Under the pieces are notes generated by a model. It did not search any database. It was not told the origin of the DNA and was given only the letters and a program-made list of their open reading frames with translations. Both the position numbers and the translations under genes were made by a program. Shown here in pieces: positions 11,338 to 22,549 of a DNA stretch of 64,000 nucleotides (the stretch's first letter is position 1; each line of letters opens with the position of its first letter). The stretch comes from Paratinospora sagittata (taxonomy: Eukaryota > Streptophyta > Magnoliopsida > Ranunculales > Menispermaceae), in assembly GCA_035771175.1 (NCBI GenBank), contig CM069594.1, forward strand, positions 44,815,534-44,879,533. Reading direction: 5' to 3'.

Positions 11338-12200
11338 GCAAATTCTCAACCTTCTTGTAGTAGTCGTTCTGAACCTAGCAGGAGGTCTAGGAGGAGTGGT
11401 AGTAGGCAGGAAAATCAAGATTGATTATTGGCATTGAAAACTTTTCTTTTACATATGAATGTGAATGTTTTGTTTAAGACTATCTTTGGTGGGCCGACTT
11501 ACAACCATTCTTTCTTTTGTATCACTAACTTTGGAGTGGTATGGGACACAACAAAATTGGAGGATACTAAACAAAATGTGGAAGTAAGAAAACCCACAAC
11601 CTTGTATGAAAAGAAACATTTGGAGAAAGTTGCGTTACTAATATTATCACTAAGTTTACACGGTATGGGACGGGTAAATTTGGACGATATTATTAGTGAA
11701 CTACTGTTCAGCTGATGTTTTATAAAGACCGTGTTCATACAACTTTTTTTGGGTAACACCTTTATTACCAAAGTCATGTGGTGTGGGACACACGAACTTG
11801 GATAATAATCAAAAAGACTAAGCAAAAGAGTTTGAATACATAAGATTGCGAAAGAACGTTAGATCAGGATATTTACCTAAGCAAATCTTAGAATTTTTAT
11901 GACTCGTATGGATTTTCAATGAAATATATATGTATGTTCACAAAAATCAGAACCAAAACATTTGAAATTGCAAAGTTTTATACTTATTATATAAACATTC
12001 TAACCTTGTTTTACACCATGACCAAACATACGAGGCACATAAGATTCTTTGATTCCTCAACAAAAATGTTACACTATACTTAGAAAAATAGGTGATTTAT
12101 ATATTGCAGTTCTCTCGAAATTGTTGCTGAGCATACCATAACATTATACTTGGCTACAGTTCCTAAATCATGGTTTTATTTTCTCCTTGGCAGTGAGAAA
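11338..12200 (+). other. Spacer between accessory ORF and gag, with ~120-bp repeats
   Basis: Three imperfect repeats, each with (A)CTAA(C/G)TTT...GGTATGGGAC followed by a TTGGA-GATA end, start near 11530, 11650 and 11770. The same three units occur in element B (53900-54170). The ORF at 11428-11715 runs through the repeats and has no known domain. The sequence before gag ends in a pyrimidine-rich stretch. Confidence 0.7.
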
Positions 12201-12796
12201 ATGCAAACTAGGAAGAGAGGAAGGCCACGTACTGTCCGTCCAGCAGAAGAGGCATCTCCTGAGATTCAAAATCAGGAATCGCAGCCTCCGACGACAGCAT
12301 AGGCCACACCCGAAACTGCCACTACATTTAGGCAGGCAGTGCCACCACAACCTACACCCTTTGCCATGCCTTCGAGTATGAAAGGAAGTCTTATTCGCCA
12401 GATTTATTGAGGCGATGAAAGTAACAGTTCAGACGGCCGTTCGTGAGACCGCGACCAATGAGGTTGCCACTATGCAGGCACCTGTGAGATCTGGGTCGGA
12501 GACTCAAACCTATCAGATAACGAAGTACAAAAGGCTACAACCTCTTACTTTTGCTAGCACCATTGATGCTGAAGAGGTGCAAAAGTGGCTGGATGCGTCA
12601 AAGAAGGCACTCGATGCAATAAGAGTCGATGAGACTCCAAAGATTCCACTAGCGACCTACCAACTTGTTGGTGGAGCAAACACATGGTGGATAACAGTAA
12701 AGGAGGACCCAAGGGTCAACACCGCGGATATGACTTGGTAACAGTTCGAGTCAATGTTTATTGATGAGTATTTTCCCGACACTGTGGAAAGGCAGA
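12201..12796 (+). pseudogene. gag: gag, N-terminal part, element A
   Basis: ATG at 12201 opens the basic MQTRKRGRPR start. The chromovirus capsid block follows (YKRLQPLTFA, EEVQKWLDAS, ATYQLVGGANTWW), encoding the protein that packages the element RNA. Lesions are TAG at 12300 (codon 34), a small insertion near 12380 that shifts frame, and TAA at 12739 where a Gln is expected after DMTW. The TAG and the TAA are also present in copy B. At 12797 the frame is broken by a solo LTR. Gag resumes after it at 15629. Confidence 0.88.
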
Positions 12797-13224
12797 TGTG
12801 ACGCCCCGAAAATTATTTGATCTAGCCCATAACCCAATTGCACTTTGCCCAAACTCTATGCGTTGCCTTGATATGTTTGGTGTTTGTTTGATGGTTGTTT
12901 AATGTTTGTATAGTTGATGCTTGATAATGTATATAAATATGTGTATCAAAAATTGTATATGGGTCATGTTAAATTAAATTATAATGCATATGTTATTATT
13001 TATGCATGGACCCATTAAACCATGAATTGATATGAGTTAGGATTGATTGAATAAAAGGATAAATGAGAATGAAAATTTGGTGTATTAAATGGATTGGACA
13101 TTTAAAATACATGGAAGCATGAAATTGGTTAAAGTACATGTGGTTGGTATGGGTAGTATGAGACCAACACATGTGAAGGTTGGTGCATGAAAGTGGACAA
13201 GTGTCCCATGCCCTCAAGAAAGTG

Positions 13225-13380
13225 CTAAAATGAGTGGAGGGAATCAATGAGAGAATCAAGGAGAGAATCAAGGAGGGAATCAAGGAAGTGCTAGAAAGAG
13301 GTGAGTGGAGAGAAAGGAAAAAAAGAAAAGAAAGAAAAGAAGAGAAAGGAAAGAAGAAGAGAAAGAAGGAGGGAGTTGCA
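13225..13380 (+). repeat. Purine-rich GA repeats
   Basis: Repeated GAGAGAATCAAG units pass into a long AAAGAAAG/GAAGAAGAGA tract within the solo LTR. Confidence 0.75.
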
Positions 13381-13492
13381 GGAGGAAGATCTCTGCGACA
13401 TTTTCATCAAAGAGCTGAATCTTTGGGATATATGGTCAGATTGAGCTCTACATTTGTCAACAAGTTCGTAGCTTATGGTTATTCATTCTGGT

Positions 13493-13853
13493 CGGTGGAG
13501 ATCTTGATCAGAGGTTTCGTCTAAGAGATCTAACCTCTCAAACAAAGCTGGTCGGAAAGTCAGGATTTCTCGTGCCGTTTCGCTCAAACTCTAGATCTCC
13601 TTAATCTACCGTTGGATGGATATAACATTTGGGTATGTAGTGTACAACTGATATTTCTGTATTCTGAACGGTGGAGATCTTGATTTGAGGTTTCGTCTGA
13701 GAGATCTAACCTCTCAAACAAAGCTGATCGGAAAGTCTGGATTTCTCGTGCCGTTTCTCTCAAACTTGTAGATCTCCTCAATCTACCGTTGGATGGATAT
13801 CAAATTTGGGTATGTAGTTTATAACTGATATTTCTGTATTATAAACTGTGGAG
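13493..13853 (+). repeat. Two tandem ~177-bp units in the solo LTR
   Basis: CGGTGGAGATCTTGAT starts at 13493 and 13669, and a decayed third start (CTGTGGAGATG) is at 13846. Each unit carries AGAGATCTAACCTCTCAAAC and CTACCGTTGGATGGATAT. Confidence 0.92.
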
Positions 13854-15628
13854 ATGTTTATACGTTGAGTATTTTGTGTGATATAGTCATCTGAGTTTGA
13901 GTATTTGCAGCAGGAAAGGAGAAATTGTCTGATTAGAGACTTGTTCATCAAATATACTTCTGAACAGAATAGTAAATGAAGAATTGGTAGGGTTGCTTAT
14001 ATTAGACCTAAATTTAGAATATGAACTTAGACCTTTCTAAATAGCTTGCATGTCAACTATGTTGACCTAGTTGCCATTGTTGATGAACCCATGATGCAAA
14101 ATCAGTGATATACATGGCTGAACATGGTGACCTAGTGTAAATCGGCAATATGGCCTACGTATGAAAAATTTCATATTTTAGGGCTTTTGATGCTTTTGGC
14201 CTAGAATCATTGAATTGATGCAACTTATGTTTAATTAAGCATGATTAGGGTTGATTATGCTACTGATTTGGTGGTTGTGACCATATCATGGGTTAGGCCT
14301 ACTTGTGATTAAGTGACCCAATTTGGGCATGTTTATGCCTAAGGAATTGAAAATCAGTATTTTTGATTAATAGAATGGTTTATGAATGAGAACTATGCAT
14401 TAGAGGCCTAAGTCATGTGATTTGAGTTGAATGATGGGATTAGATGGGATTTAGACCTATTGTTTATATGTGGGCTGATTTAGGGTTGATGTGTAATGTC
14501 TACTTGATTGAGCATAGAAATTGATGTATGGTAGGATATTGATGTATGTTTCAGGATTTTGATTGGGTTGATTCGGTTTGGTGGTCGTGTGTGCTTAAAT
14601 ACTCTCGCGAGGCTTGGTTGTGAGTAGACTTCATTTATGATTATATCTTTTATGTCATCATATCACTTATATATTGTATGTTGAAAGCATAAATGTGTTC
14701 TAATGTTTTGAATGATGCATTGATTTGAGAAAACCTTATGACTTTGGTTGGGCCCATCTATCTGGCTAATAGGGGGACTTAACCTTGTCATAGGAGGGTT
14801 TTAGGAAAGGAAGAGATTAGGGTCAACGGTATGGTGAAATAGACGTGCACTAGTAACCTAAAATAAACATGATTGGGATCAACGGTACGGTGAAATAGAC
14901 GTGCATTAGTAACCCAACGCATGTGGAATGTGGATCCAAATTGATAAGCTTTTACTTGCATCGAACTTATTATAAATGCTTGATATCTATATGTTATGAG
15001 CTTTTAATCATGCTACATTTTGACATGCATACATGATATTTATTGATGAGTATTGATAGCATATTTGAATTTTATTAACTGGGCACCGTTGGCTCACCCT
15101 CATTTTCCTCTTTCAGGTCCTTCTGTCCCGAATAAAGGCAAAAGAGTAGTTATATCTTGAGGGCCTTGCCTGCGAGAGAATCCAAGGCCTCGATGTGAGT
15201 TGAGAGGCATTTTGATTGAACTGTGTTTTAAATTATGAAGTATTATATTTTGGATTATGTAATTATAACACTTACCACATTGTAGTATGGGTGAGTTGGG
15301 ACTTGTTAGATAGACCATGTGGGCATATGACAATTTTTATTTGTACCTACAATTTTGGACTTTATGTGTATGTCAATTTTAATGAACTGTAGGAATTATG
15401 ATTTTATTTATGGATTATCTCTTGTCTTGGATGATTAATACGGTGGGTAGTTTTGTTTAGTACCTTTTGATATTATGTCGTTGTTGGAGATAAGGCTCGT
15501 AGGGTCTCAACCACCTCACGAGAGTTGAGGAGTGGTCGGAGATGCCTACGCCGGGCATCCCGCCCCGGCATTCCGCATGCCATTCCTTGTGGGGTTGGTG
15601 GTCCGGGGTGCGGGGTCCCCACAGCAGA

Positions 15629-17092
15629 AGCGCCAGGAATTCGCTAAGTTATACCAAGGAAGCATGACCCGTCAGGGAATATGCTGGCAAGTTCAAAGAA
15701 TTATCGGTCTACTCTCTCTTGACCATCTCAACGGAGCAAGATAAGACTGAGAAATTCTATAATGGCCTTCGCTCTGATATTCGACAAGCCTTGTCGATCT
15801 TTGATCTCAAGATTTACAAGGAGGTTGTTGATAAGGCCATGAGCTTTGAGCAAGAGAAGATCGTGCAAGAACAAAGAGTGAATAGGGGAAAACGACCTGC
15901 AACATTTTCCCAACAGGACTCACAACAGGGCAACAAGAAGAAGAAGCCCTACAATAACCAAAACCCAGCCCTCCCAATTCCTGTTCAGAAGAATGAGGCC
16001 ACAACACCTGCAGCTGCACCATCTAACCCAAACCATCAGGGCTCACAATCCTAGCCGGGGTGGCCGTTATGGCAGGGGTGGCTATCGAAACGACAATGGC
16101 AGAGGTGGTGGTCAGCACCACAATCAACATGGCCAACATAATCATCCGCAGTATCGGCCGACGTGTTACAACTGCGGCCAGAAGGGCCATGTAAAATATG
16201 TCTGTCTGCATCTTCAACAACCTATTCCCGTTGTTCCAGTCCAACAAGCACCACCTGCTGCTAATGCCCAACCGAGGCAGAATCAGCAAATTCAGGGACA
16301 ACAGAATCAAGGCAGACCATTTTCCATCGCTCAACAACCCCTTCCAGACAACAATGTAGTCGAAGGTACTTTTCCTTTGTTCAATACCATGGTGCATGTC
16401 TTGTTCGATTCAAGCGCTACGTATTCTTTTATATCGTCTGCATTGGTAAGCCATTAGGGTTGCATCCTAAACCCACAAAAATCACACTCCATGTCACATC
16501 ACCTTTAGGATCTGGTACTAATGTGAATTTGCAGTGTTCATGATGTGAGCTTCAAATATCAGAACAGATAATATATGCAAATCTTTTTGTGATGAACATT
16601 GAAGACTTCGACGTCATCCTCAGCATGGACTGGCTCGCACCACTGAATGCAAAGATCGATTGTATGAAGAAGCAAGTTCAGTTAACCTTGCCCGTGGGGG
16701 AGTTTGTCAAGATTCAGGGAACATGGAAATGGATATACAACTCGACTGTTGCACTTCTCAAGGCACAACTTCGAGCTCTATCCCTGAGTGAAGACAATGA
16801 ATTACCAGCCCTGTACCCTCTCGAAGTACACGATGTTCTGGTCATATCTGAATTTCCAGCAGTTTTTCAAAATGACCTTCTTGGTCTACCTCTGGTTAGG
16901 GAATTCGATTTTGAAATCAATCTCATACCTGGGACCGGGCCTATCTCAATTCCACCATACAGAATGTCAAATGTCGAGCTGGTCGAATTGGACAAACAGT
17001 TGAAGGAATTAGAGAGTCATGGCTTCATCAGAAAAAGTTCATCACCCTGGGGCGCTCCAGTTCTGTTCGTTCGCAAAAAAGATGGTTCGTGG
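15629..17092 (+). pseudogene. gag-pol: gag C-terminus, protease and start of RT, element A
   Basis: Continues gag after the solo LTR (FAKLYQGSMT, then ISTEQDKTEKFYNGLR). A Gly/Arg/Asn/Gln-rich nucleocapsid follows, with an intact zinc knuckle CYNCGQKGHVKYVC at 16164-16205. The protease motif reads DSSAT: the catalytic Asp (16407-16409) is kept but the following Gly is Ser. The linker AIDRM-type region is replaced here by the 'MDWLAPLNAKIDCM' block, and RT begins with 'PISIPPYRMSNVELVELDKQ' and 'SSPWGAPVLFVRKKDGSW'. At 17092 homology jumps directly to the third ORF, so most of RT, all of RNase H, integrase and the chromodomain are deleted. Frameshifts lie near 15715, 16050 and 16450. Confidence 0.9.
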
Positions 17093-17567
17093 CAATGCAC
17101 ACACGCAGTGGCCTCCGTGGCAACCTGTGACGACTCCTTAAGGATCTGAGTCAAGTCACAACTACTTTGCATCACCAACTCCATCGCTACACATACATCG
17201 ATCCTTATCGCTAGAGCGTGCATGGATTTTTTTTGTAACAATTTTGTTCAAAACAATCCCGTGCCCTCATCTTGGGAGGACCTTCTACCAAAATTACCAG
17301 GCGGTTGGATTCGAGTAACAACACGAAAGAGCATTCCACCGCTCAACCTACCTCCCCTCAAACGATGTACCCAGCGCCCTCCACCACCATCTGTTAAGCA
17401 AAGGTTGGAAGCTTCTAAGGACGAATCCGATTCCATGGTTTCATGATGTTGAGGATTCCACTGGCCACAATGATATTCAGGGACCATACAGGCACTACCC
17501 TGAACTAGCAAAAGATGAAGTCGGCAGTGAATCTCAAGCAGATAACCATCATAACTACTTGAATTGA
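17093..17567 (+). pseudogene. Third ORF remnant (ORF3), element A
   Basis: Homologous to 59349-59867 of element B. Readable blocks are GSESSHNYFASPTPS, NNPVPSSWEDLLPKLPGG, RKSIPPLNLPPLKR and GPYRHYPELAKDE, ending NYLN-stop at 17565-17567. Relative to B there is an 8-base deletion near 17440 and a TAA near 17138, and the start is lost in the RT deletion. The protein would be Pro/Ser-rich with no domain I recognise. It ends about 20 bases before the polypurine tract. Confidence 0.55.
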
Positions 17568-17587
17568 TTTCGAGGGCGAAATCCTAT

Positions 17588-17600
17588 TAAGGGGGTAGAG
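17588..17600 (+). other. Polypurine tract of element A
   Basis: TTAAGGGGGTAGAG directly before the 3' LTR; the B copy at 59888-59901 has the same tract. Confidence 0.85.
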
Positions 17601-19007
17601 TATAATACCCTAGGATTTAACAAAAAAAATGTATCGTTCGGGTAACCTGCATGAAGTTCGGGCGCCTGCCCGGATGTCCGGGCTCCAATCTCTCTATATA
17701 AGCACCCTCCCCCTTCTCCTTTCTCACACCAAATTCACTCCTATTGTGATTTTTCTTCTTCTTTTCACTTAGTCTGAGTTTTTAGTCTTTTGAGACTCTC
17801 TTTCGAGAACCTCTGTGCGGTGCAACGCTGTTCTGTCTGGAGGAAGGCGCCATATCTGAAAGAAGAAGTTCTTATCTGAAGGTGGGGAACGAAACATAGG
17901 TTTGTGTGTTTTATAACTTTTATTAAAGTTTATATTCATTTATTATTATGTCTACCATTCATTTACATAGCATTATTTCGTATAACGTTCATACTGTCAT
18001 ACTTATGCCTGTATAATTGGAATTCATGTATTATGTTGTTGTGATGCCGAATTAGTAGTCAATCTGGCTCAACCAGACCTAGTCTTGTCCTCAGTAACTT
18101 TAAATAGTGAACGGGAGGCAGCGTGCTGCTCTAGACGATTGGTATTTAAGCAGACCTCGTGTCTCACCTCTCAACTATAGACTGATCTGGTTGGTCTTAT
18201 TTGAAAGCTATCAGCTTATACAGTAATACTGAATGTCCTAACCTTGCACGTGGTGATACCGACCCTGATAAGGATCACTAGACGTTGCCAAAGTTAGTCT
18301 AAATGTTAAGAAAAAATCTGACCAATTCATGTAGACCAGTTCAAGCATTGGCATCATACATATCACCACCACCTAGGGACGTATGTGGTTTATGATTCAT
18401 ATAATAGTTAGGAGTGATGCTCGCTATTCATTATATTTCTCTGGAGAGGGACATACAATAAGAACCTGGCTATTCCAAGGGAAGGAGATCTGTACGTGAA
18501 TCCAGAGCATCGTTCCTGAGAAGGGACGTACAATGAGAACCCGACTATTCCCGGGGAGGGACATCTGTACATGAACTTAGGCGATGTACAATCATTAAAC
18601 CATTATGAGACAGTGTCATGCATACATACATATTGATTGATTATGATGCTCACATGTGTATTTAAGATATTTGATTATGAAGTGTGCTTTATTAACTGTT
18701 ATATTCACGAACTATTTTACCCACTGAGCGCGTTAAGCTCACTTCATTATTATCTAATTTTTCACAGGAAATTAGGGTGGACTGGGTGCAGGTTTATGAG
18801 ATCCACATTTTGTACCCCTTGTATTATTCATTGGGGATTTTTGGGAGAATGTTCCCCTAATCATTTCATGTACAAAAATATTCTGAATTTAATGAAATCA
18901 GACTTGTACTGTATTGTATTTCTGCTGCTGCCATTGTGATAATTCTAAATGCGCGCCTCGTCCGTGAGTGTACCGCCGGTTTAGGAGCGTCCGGGCGGGG
19001 TGTGACA
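17601..19007 (+). mobile_element. 3' LTR of element A
   Basis: Starts TATAATACCCTAGG (expected TG mutated to TA) and ends GTGTGACA. Its GC palindrome region upstream of the TATA box differs from that of the 5' LTR, with extra partial units (about 17635-17690). Confidence 0.92.
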
Positions 19008-19142
19008 CTGTATTGTAAGTGTTCTACTTGTTTAGAACCATATTCATCATTGTAATGGTTGGTATGTTTCATGATTGAAAAAACCAAGTCAAGTGAGTTT
19101 GACTCACTTAATAATTCCTAGGTTGGAATAATGGGTAGGTTT
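19008..19142 (+). mobile_element. Host Sirevirus LTR fragment, piece 2
   Basis: Continuation of 7483-7545 after element A; aligns with about 28000-28125 of the solo LTR at 25973-28547. Element C begins at 19143. Confidence 0.55.
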
Positions 19143-19519
19143 TGTTATCTAAAAGAACCCCATGATGAGAATATTTTGATGATTCCAAAATACTCATGTT
19201 TGTGTATCTAATGATCTTGTTAAGTGTTTTAGAACTATCAAGAACCTAGGTCAAATAGCAGAGCTTACAAGTCTATTGAAAGATCAATGTCTCGAGCTTT
19301 TTTAAGTACTTATAGGATGTTAAACTTTCGATCAAATAACTCTTAGCAAGTTTAACATATTTGCATGTTTTGATTGATGTGTTTGAAAGGTTTTCTTAAA
19401 AGATTTAAATTCTTAATCGATTCAATTTTTAGTTTGATCGAATGTCCTGCTAATTTGACTAAGTTTTGAAAGACAAAATTATTTTACAAAATCAGTCTTT
19501 AAGTATTCGATTAGGAGCT

Positions 19520-20085
19520 AATGTCTCAGAAGCGCCCTCCTGAACTTGGAAAGTCAGGACGCTGATGATATATTAGGACGCTGATAATGTTCAAGGTTGA
19601 AAATTTCATATCTATCAGGACACTTACTTTGTCAGTAGCGTCCTCATTGAATCAACCAAGGAACATATCAGGACGTTAATTGAATATCATCTCGCTGATC
19701 ATTTTCAAACATTAGGACGCTGATGGTCTAGCAACGCCCTTACGTTTTGGTCATTTTAAAAGTTTTAAATATCAAGATGCTTATGTCTTTAGTAGCACCC
19801 TTATGTTTTTGAGCATTGAATGTTAGGACGCTTACATCATCAATAGCACCCTTGTGATTTTAAGTGTTTCAAAATCGTGTTAGGACGTTTATCTTCAAAT
19901 AGCGCCCTCACAGCTCTATTCATTTTTAAACGTTAAGTAAGTCAGGACGCTTTCGTTCCAGTAGCTCTCTCACATCACAGTTCAGCAGGACGCTTACAGT
20001 CAATAAGCGCCATCAAGTAACAAAATGATAAAGTTGGCTTTATACGTCAGGACGCTAATCCAACATTGTCATAAAGTTGCGTCTG
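19520..20085. promoter_or_regulatory. U3 palindrome array of element C
   Basis: About 20 spaced matches of GGACGCT(T/G)A alternate with AGCGCCCTC or AGCACCCTT, complementary-type half-sites 10-25 bases apart, ending about 250 bp upstream of the TATA box. Sirevirus LTRs in grasses are known to carry arrays of short palindromes; a regulatory role here is inferred. Confidence 0.7.
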
Positions 20086-20331
20086 TGCACTTTTTCAGTT
20101 TATCATTTCAAAACTTTTTATGCACAGAACCTTTTTTAGGTTTGTTTGAAATTTCTTCTAATGCATGAATCACGTCCTTTGAGGCTCTCCTTTTTCATGC
20201 AACCTGAAGAGAATCAAAATATTCATAAAGATGGTTTTTGCCGTCTTTGTGAAAAATTCTAGTTGTTGAGAGCTAATGTTCATTTTGAAATTCAAAATTC
20301 AAATGATCAACAACTTTATCCTTACTAAGTT

Positions 20332-20339
20332 TATATATA
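20332..20339 (+). promoter_or_regulatory. TATA box of 5' LTR, element C
   Basis: TATATATA in the context AAGTTTATATATACC; the 3' LTR has the same box at 38405. Confidence 0.65.
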
Positions 20340-21113
20340 CCAACACTTAGAATCCAAACACACAACAACACCAAAATTTCTCGAGCCATTACTTTCGAAA
20401 GTTAGTCAAATCTTCAAATTGTTTTTCAAAGTTCAAAACAATTTTAGTTTTCAGAGTGTTATCCTTGAAACTAATTTATTCAAAGGTTTTTTCATATTGA
20501 ACTTATCTTACATCTTTCATTGAAAATCTGTTTGAAGTTCATTGAACTGTTTTTGCTCAAATTTTTAGCACGATTTTAATCTCATATCATTCTTGCTGAA
20601 GGAGAATTTTGAGAGACAGTTCATAGGATACAATTGTACTTCATTTCATATCTTGTATACTGTATCGTGTTGTCAAAGTAGTTATACAAACTACTGATTA
20701 CTTATCTTTGCTTGTTGAACAAAGTGGTCATTCTTAAGCCTGTAAGCTGAGAAGGTTTTAGGTTAGTCTCACACCTGAAAGTTGAGATAGGTAGTTCTCT
20801 AGCCTGTAAGTCGAGAGGTGTCGGTTGGTCTCAAGCTTGTAAGTTGAGTAGTGTAACGGTGGTTCTCACACTCAGAAGTTGAGAAAACGTTGTAACGGTT
20901 TGGTTATCATCTATAAGAGAATCCCTTAGTGGAGAAGTTTGAAAATCCTAACTGAGGAGGTTAGGTAATGGAGGTAGGCAAGTAGTCGAACCACTATAAA
21001 TCGATTATGTCAATTGATTTAGTTTTTTCGCACTTTATTATTTGGCATTGGATTAGTTTTAATTATCTAAGTGTCCAATTCACCCCTTTCTTGGACATAC
21101 CTGGGCCAACAAG

Positions 21114-21125
21114 TGGTATTAGAGC
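21114..21125 (+). other. tRNA-Met primer binding site 1, element C
   Basis: TGGTATTAGAGC, one mismatch to the canonical site, two bases after the LTR. Confidence 0.85.
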
Positions 21126-21350
21126 ATGTTAATAAGAGGACGTGATCGACATCATGATCAGGGGTTCTTACGATCTGAGGGTGGCGAAGCACCGACTCTT
21201 ACCCTGACATGACCACATGGCTAGCCACCATGGTGGTTGGTGCAGTTGAGAGGCTGGCAGTAAAACATACTTTGAGATACGCTCATGTGTGACAGGATAG
21301 GTCACGATTGTTGGACACGCGTGATTGCCAGTGATGACCAATTCAACAAG

Positions 21351-21362
21351 TGGTATCAGAGC
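21351..21362 (+). other. Second tRNA-Met primer-site match, element C
   Basis: A perfect TGGTATCAGAGC, preceded by CAACAAG just as site 1 is preceded by CCAACAAG. The 225 bases between the two sites have no counterpart in element D. Confidence 0.85.
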
Positions 21363-21398
21363 GGAATTGGTCATTAAAGAAATCTAACAATTTCTTTG

Positions 21399-22549
21399 AT
21401 GTCAGTGGCAGAGTCTAGAAGTTCCATCATGAAAGTAGGTCAAACCTTAGATAGACCACATGTATTTAATAGAGACTGTTTTGAAGATTGGATGAGAAAA
21501 ACGAAAGCCTTTCTTCGATCTATGGACATCAGTCTATGGGAAATGATTGTAAATGGTTACACCATGCCCAACAAGTCTATTGAACTATGGACAAACGAGG
21601 AAAGACTCAATGATAAATACAACTCTCAAGTTGTCTATGCATTATATTGTTGTATACCCGATGAAGAAGTAGAAAGGGTAGTTCATCTTGAAAGTGCTAA
21701 GGAGATTTGGGAAATTCTCAAATCACTTTATGGTGAAAAGGTGATGAATCAAGATGAAAAGCTTAAGAAGTATGAAAGGTTGTTTGATGGCGTTGAAGTA
21801 TTTAAGAATGAATATCTAGATACAGCCTGCTGTAGGTACCAGTCCATCCTAGACGGAATGAGCCAACTTGGACAGGTAATACCCTTAGGCATAGCCATAA
21901 TATGTTTCGGTGACAAGCTTCCAAAGAAATGAAATGAAAAACTAATTACAATAGCTAAAACAGTTGATCCATGGGAAATGAACCTAAAAGATTTTTGTGA
22001 TCTTTTGAAAACTATGGAAGGAAGAAATGAGACTAGGAATCAGGTTAGAGTGTTGGAAAAATCACTCATCCACTTTAAAATCCTAGAAAATGATTTAGTT
22101 CATGATAATTTCCAACGATTAAACATTTGGTTAATGAACTTCAACAATTTGAAAAATCCATCTCTCATTCTACTTTAGTGCAATACTTTCTAAACATTTT
22201 TCCTGAAAAATAGAAACACAAAGTAGAATTTTTAAAAAAGTTTTCAAATCCATTTGAAATAAGTTTTGAAGAAATTGATTATGTTTTGAGTGAATTAGAA
22301 AAGTCATTAGAGAGAGAGGATATGCTTGCAAATTTGCCAAGCAGAAACATAAGTGAACTTGCTGATGAAGAAGTTCAAATGATGATTCTCCAACAATCAT
22401 CTACAAGCATAGCAAGAACACTGGTACAGGGTGAAAGATCACATGATGATGTACCAACAAGGAAGTCAGCTTGGAGAATGAGTACCAAGAAGTATTTCGG
22501 CTGCTTCAACAAGCAAAGTGCATAGATTGAGGACTTTGCAATACCTTGA
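21399..22549 (+). pseudogene. gag: Copia gag, element C
   Basis: ATG at 21399. The N-terminal half has the plant copia gag (UBN2/DUF4219-type) pattern: CFEDWMRKTKAFLRSMD, LWEMIVNGY, a YALYCCIPDEEVERV helix, AKEIWEILKSLYGEK, then a YQSILDGMSQLG stretch. The C-terminal part is Glu/Lys-rich and ends near IEDFAIP. No CCHC zinc knuckle and no protease follows. Stops break the frame at 21930, near 22176 and at 22523. D (42997-44177) is the closest relative in the window. Gag would form the particle and package RNA; a full Sirevirus would have to supply enzymes. Confidence 0.82.

Larger units (their letters stand above)
12797..15623 (+). mobile_element. Solo LTR (2.8 kb) inserted in gag of element A
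   Basis: TGTGACGCCCCGAAAATT ... GGGTCCCCACA with a perfect target duplication GCAGA at 12792-12796 and 15624-15628. No primer site, interior or second LTR, so it is the product of LTR-LTR recombination. It has chromovirus LTR features near the 3' end (GGCACCGTTGGCTCACCC, then TTTCAGGTCC). Short ORFs inside are fortuitous. Confidence 0.93.
7546..19007 (+). mobile_element. Gypsy element A (chromovirus, Tekay-like), defective
   Basis: Complete at both ends: LTRs at 7546-8913 and 17601-19007, primer site at 8919, polypurine tract just before 17601, and CTGT flanking both sides (7542-7545 and 19008-19011; one more base, A, is ambiguous with the LTR end). The interior has an accessory ORF upstream of gag, then gag with the start of pol, and then a deletion running into the third ORF. 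A 2.8-kb solo LTR interrupts gag. The two LTRs differ visibly at many positions, so the insertion is not recent. Confidence 0.9.
19143..21111 (+). mobile_element. 5' LTR of element C
   Basis: TGTTATCTAAAAGAACC ... CTGGGCCAACA. U3 has the GGACGCT/AGCGCCCTC array (19520-20085) and a TATATATA box at 20332. The region near the 3' end has small hairpin repeats (20730-20900), then the conserved CCACTATAAATC block at 20991. Confidence 0.9.

Noticed and set aside
11428..11715. 95-codon ORF between accessory ORF and gag as a gene
   Set aside because: It runs through the ~120-base repeats, and the equivalent frame in B is broken and differs in its first half.
17248..17511. Antisense ORF, also present at 59453-59725
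   Set aside because: It is the complement of the sense ORF3 pattern. The sense frame has the better conserved boundaries (ending next to the polypurine tract), so I treat the antisense frame as a shadow.
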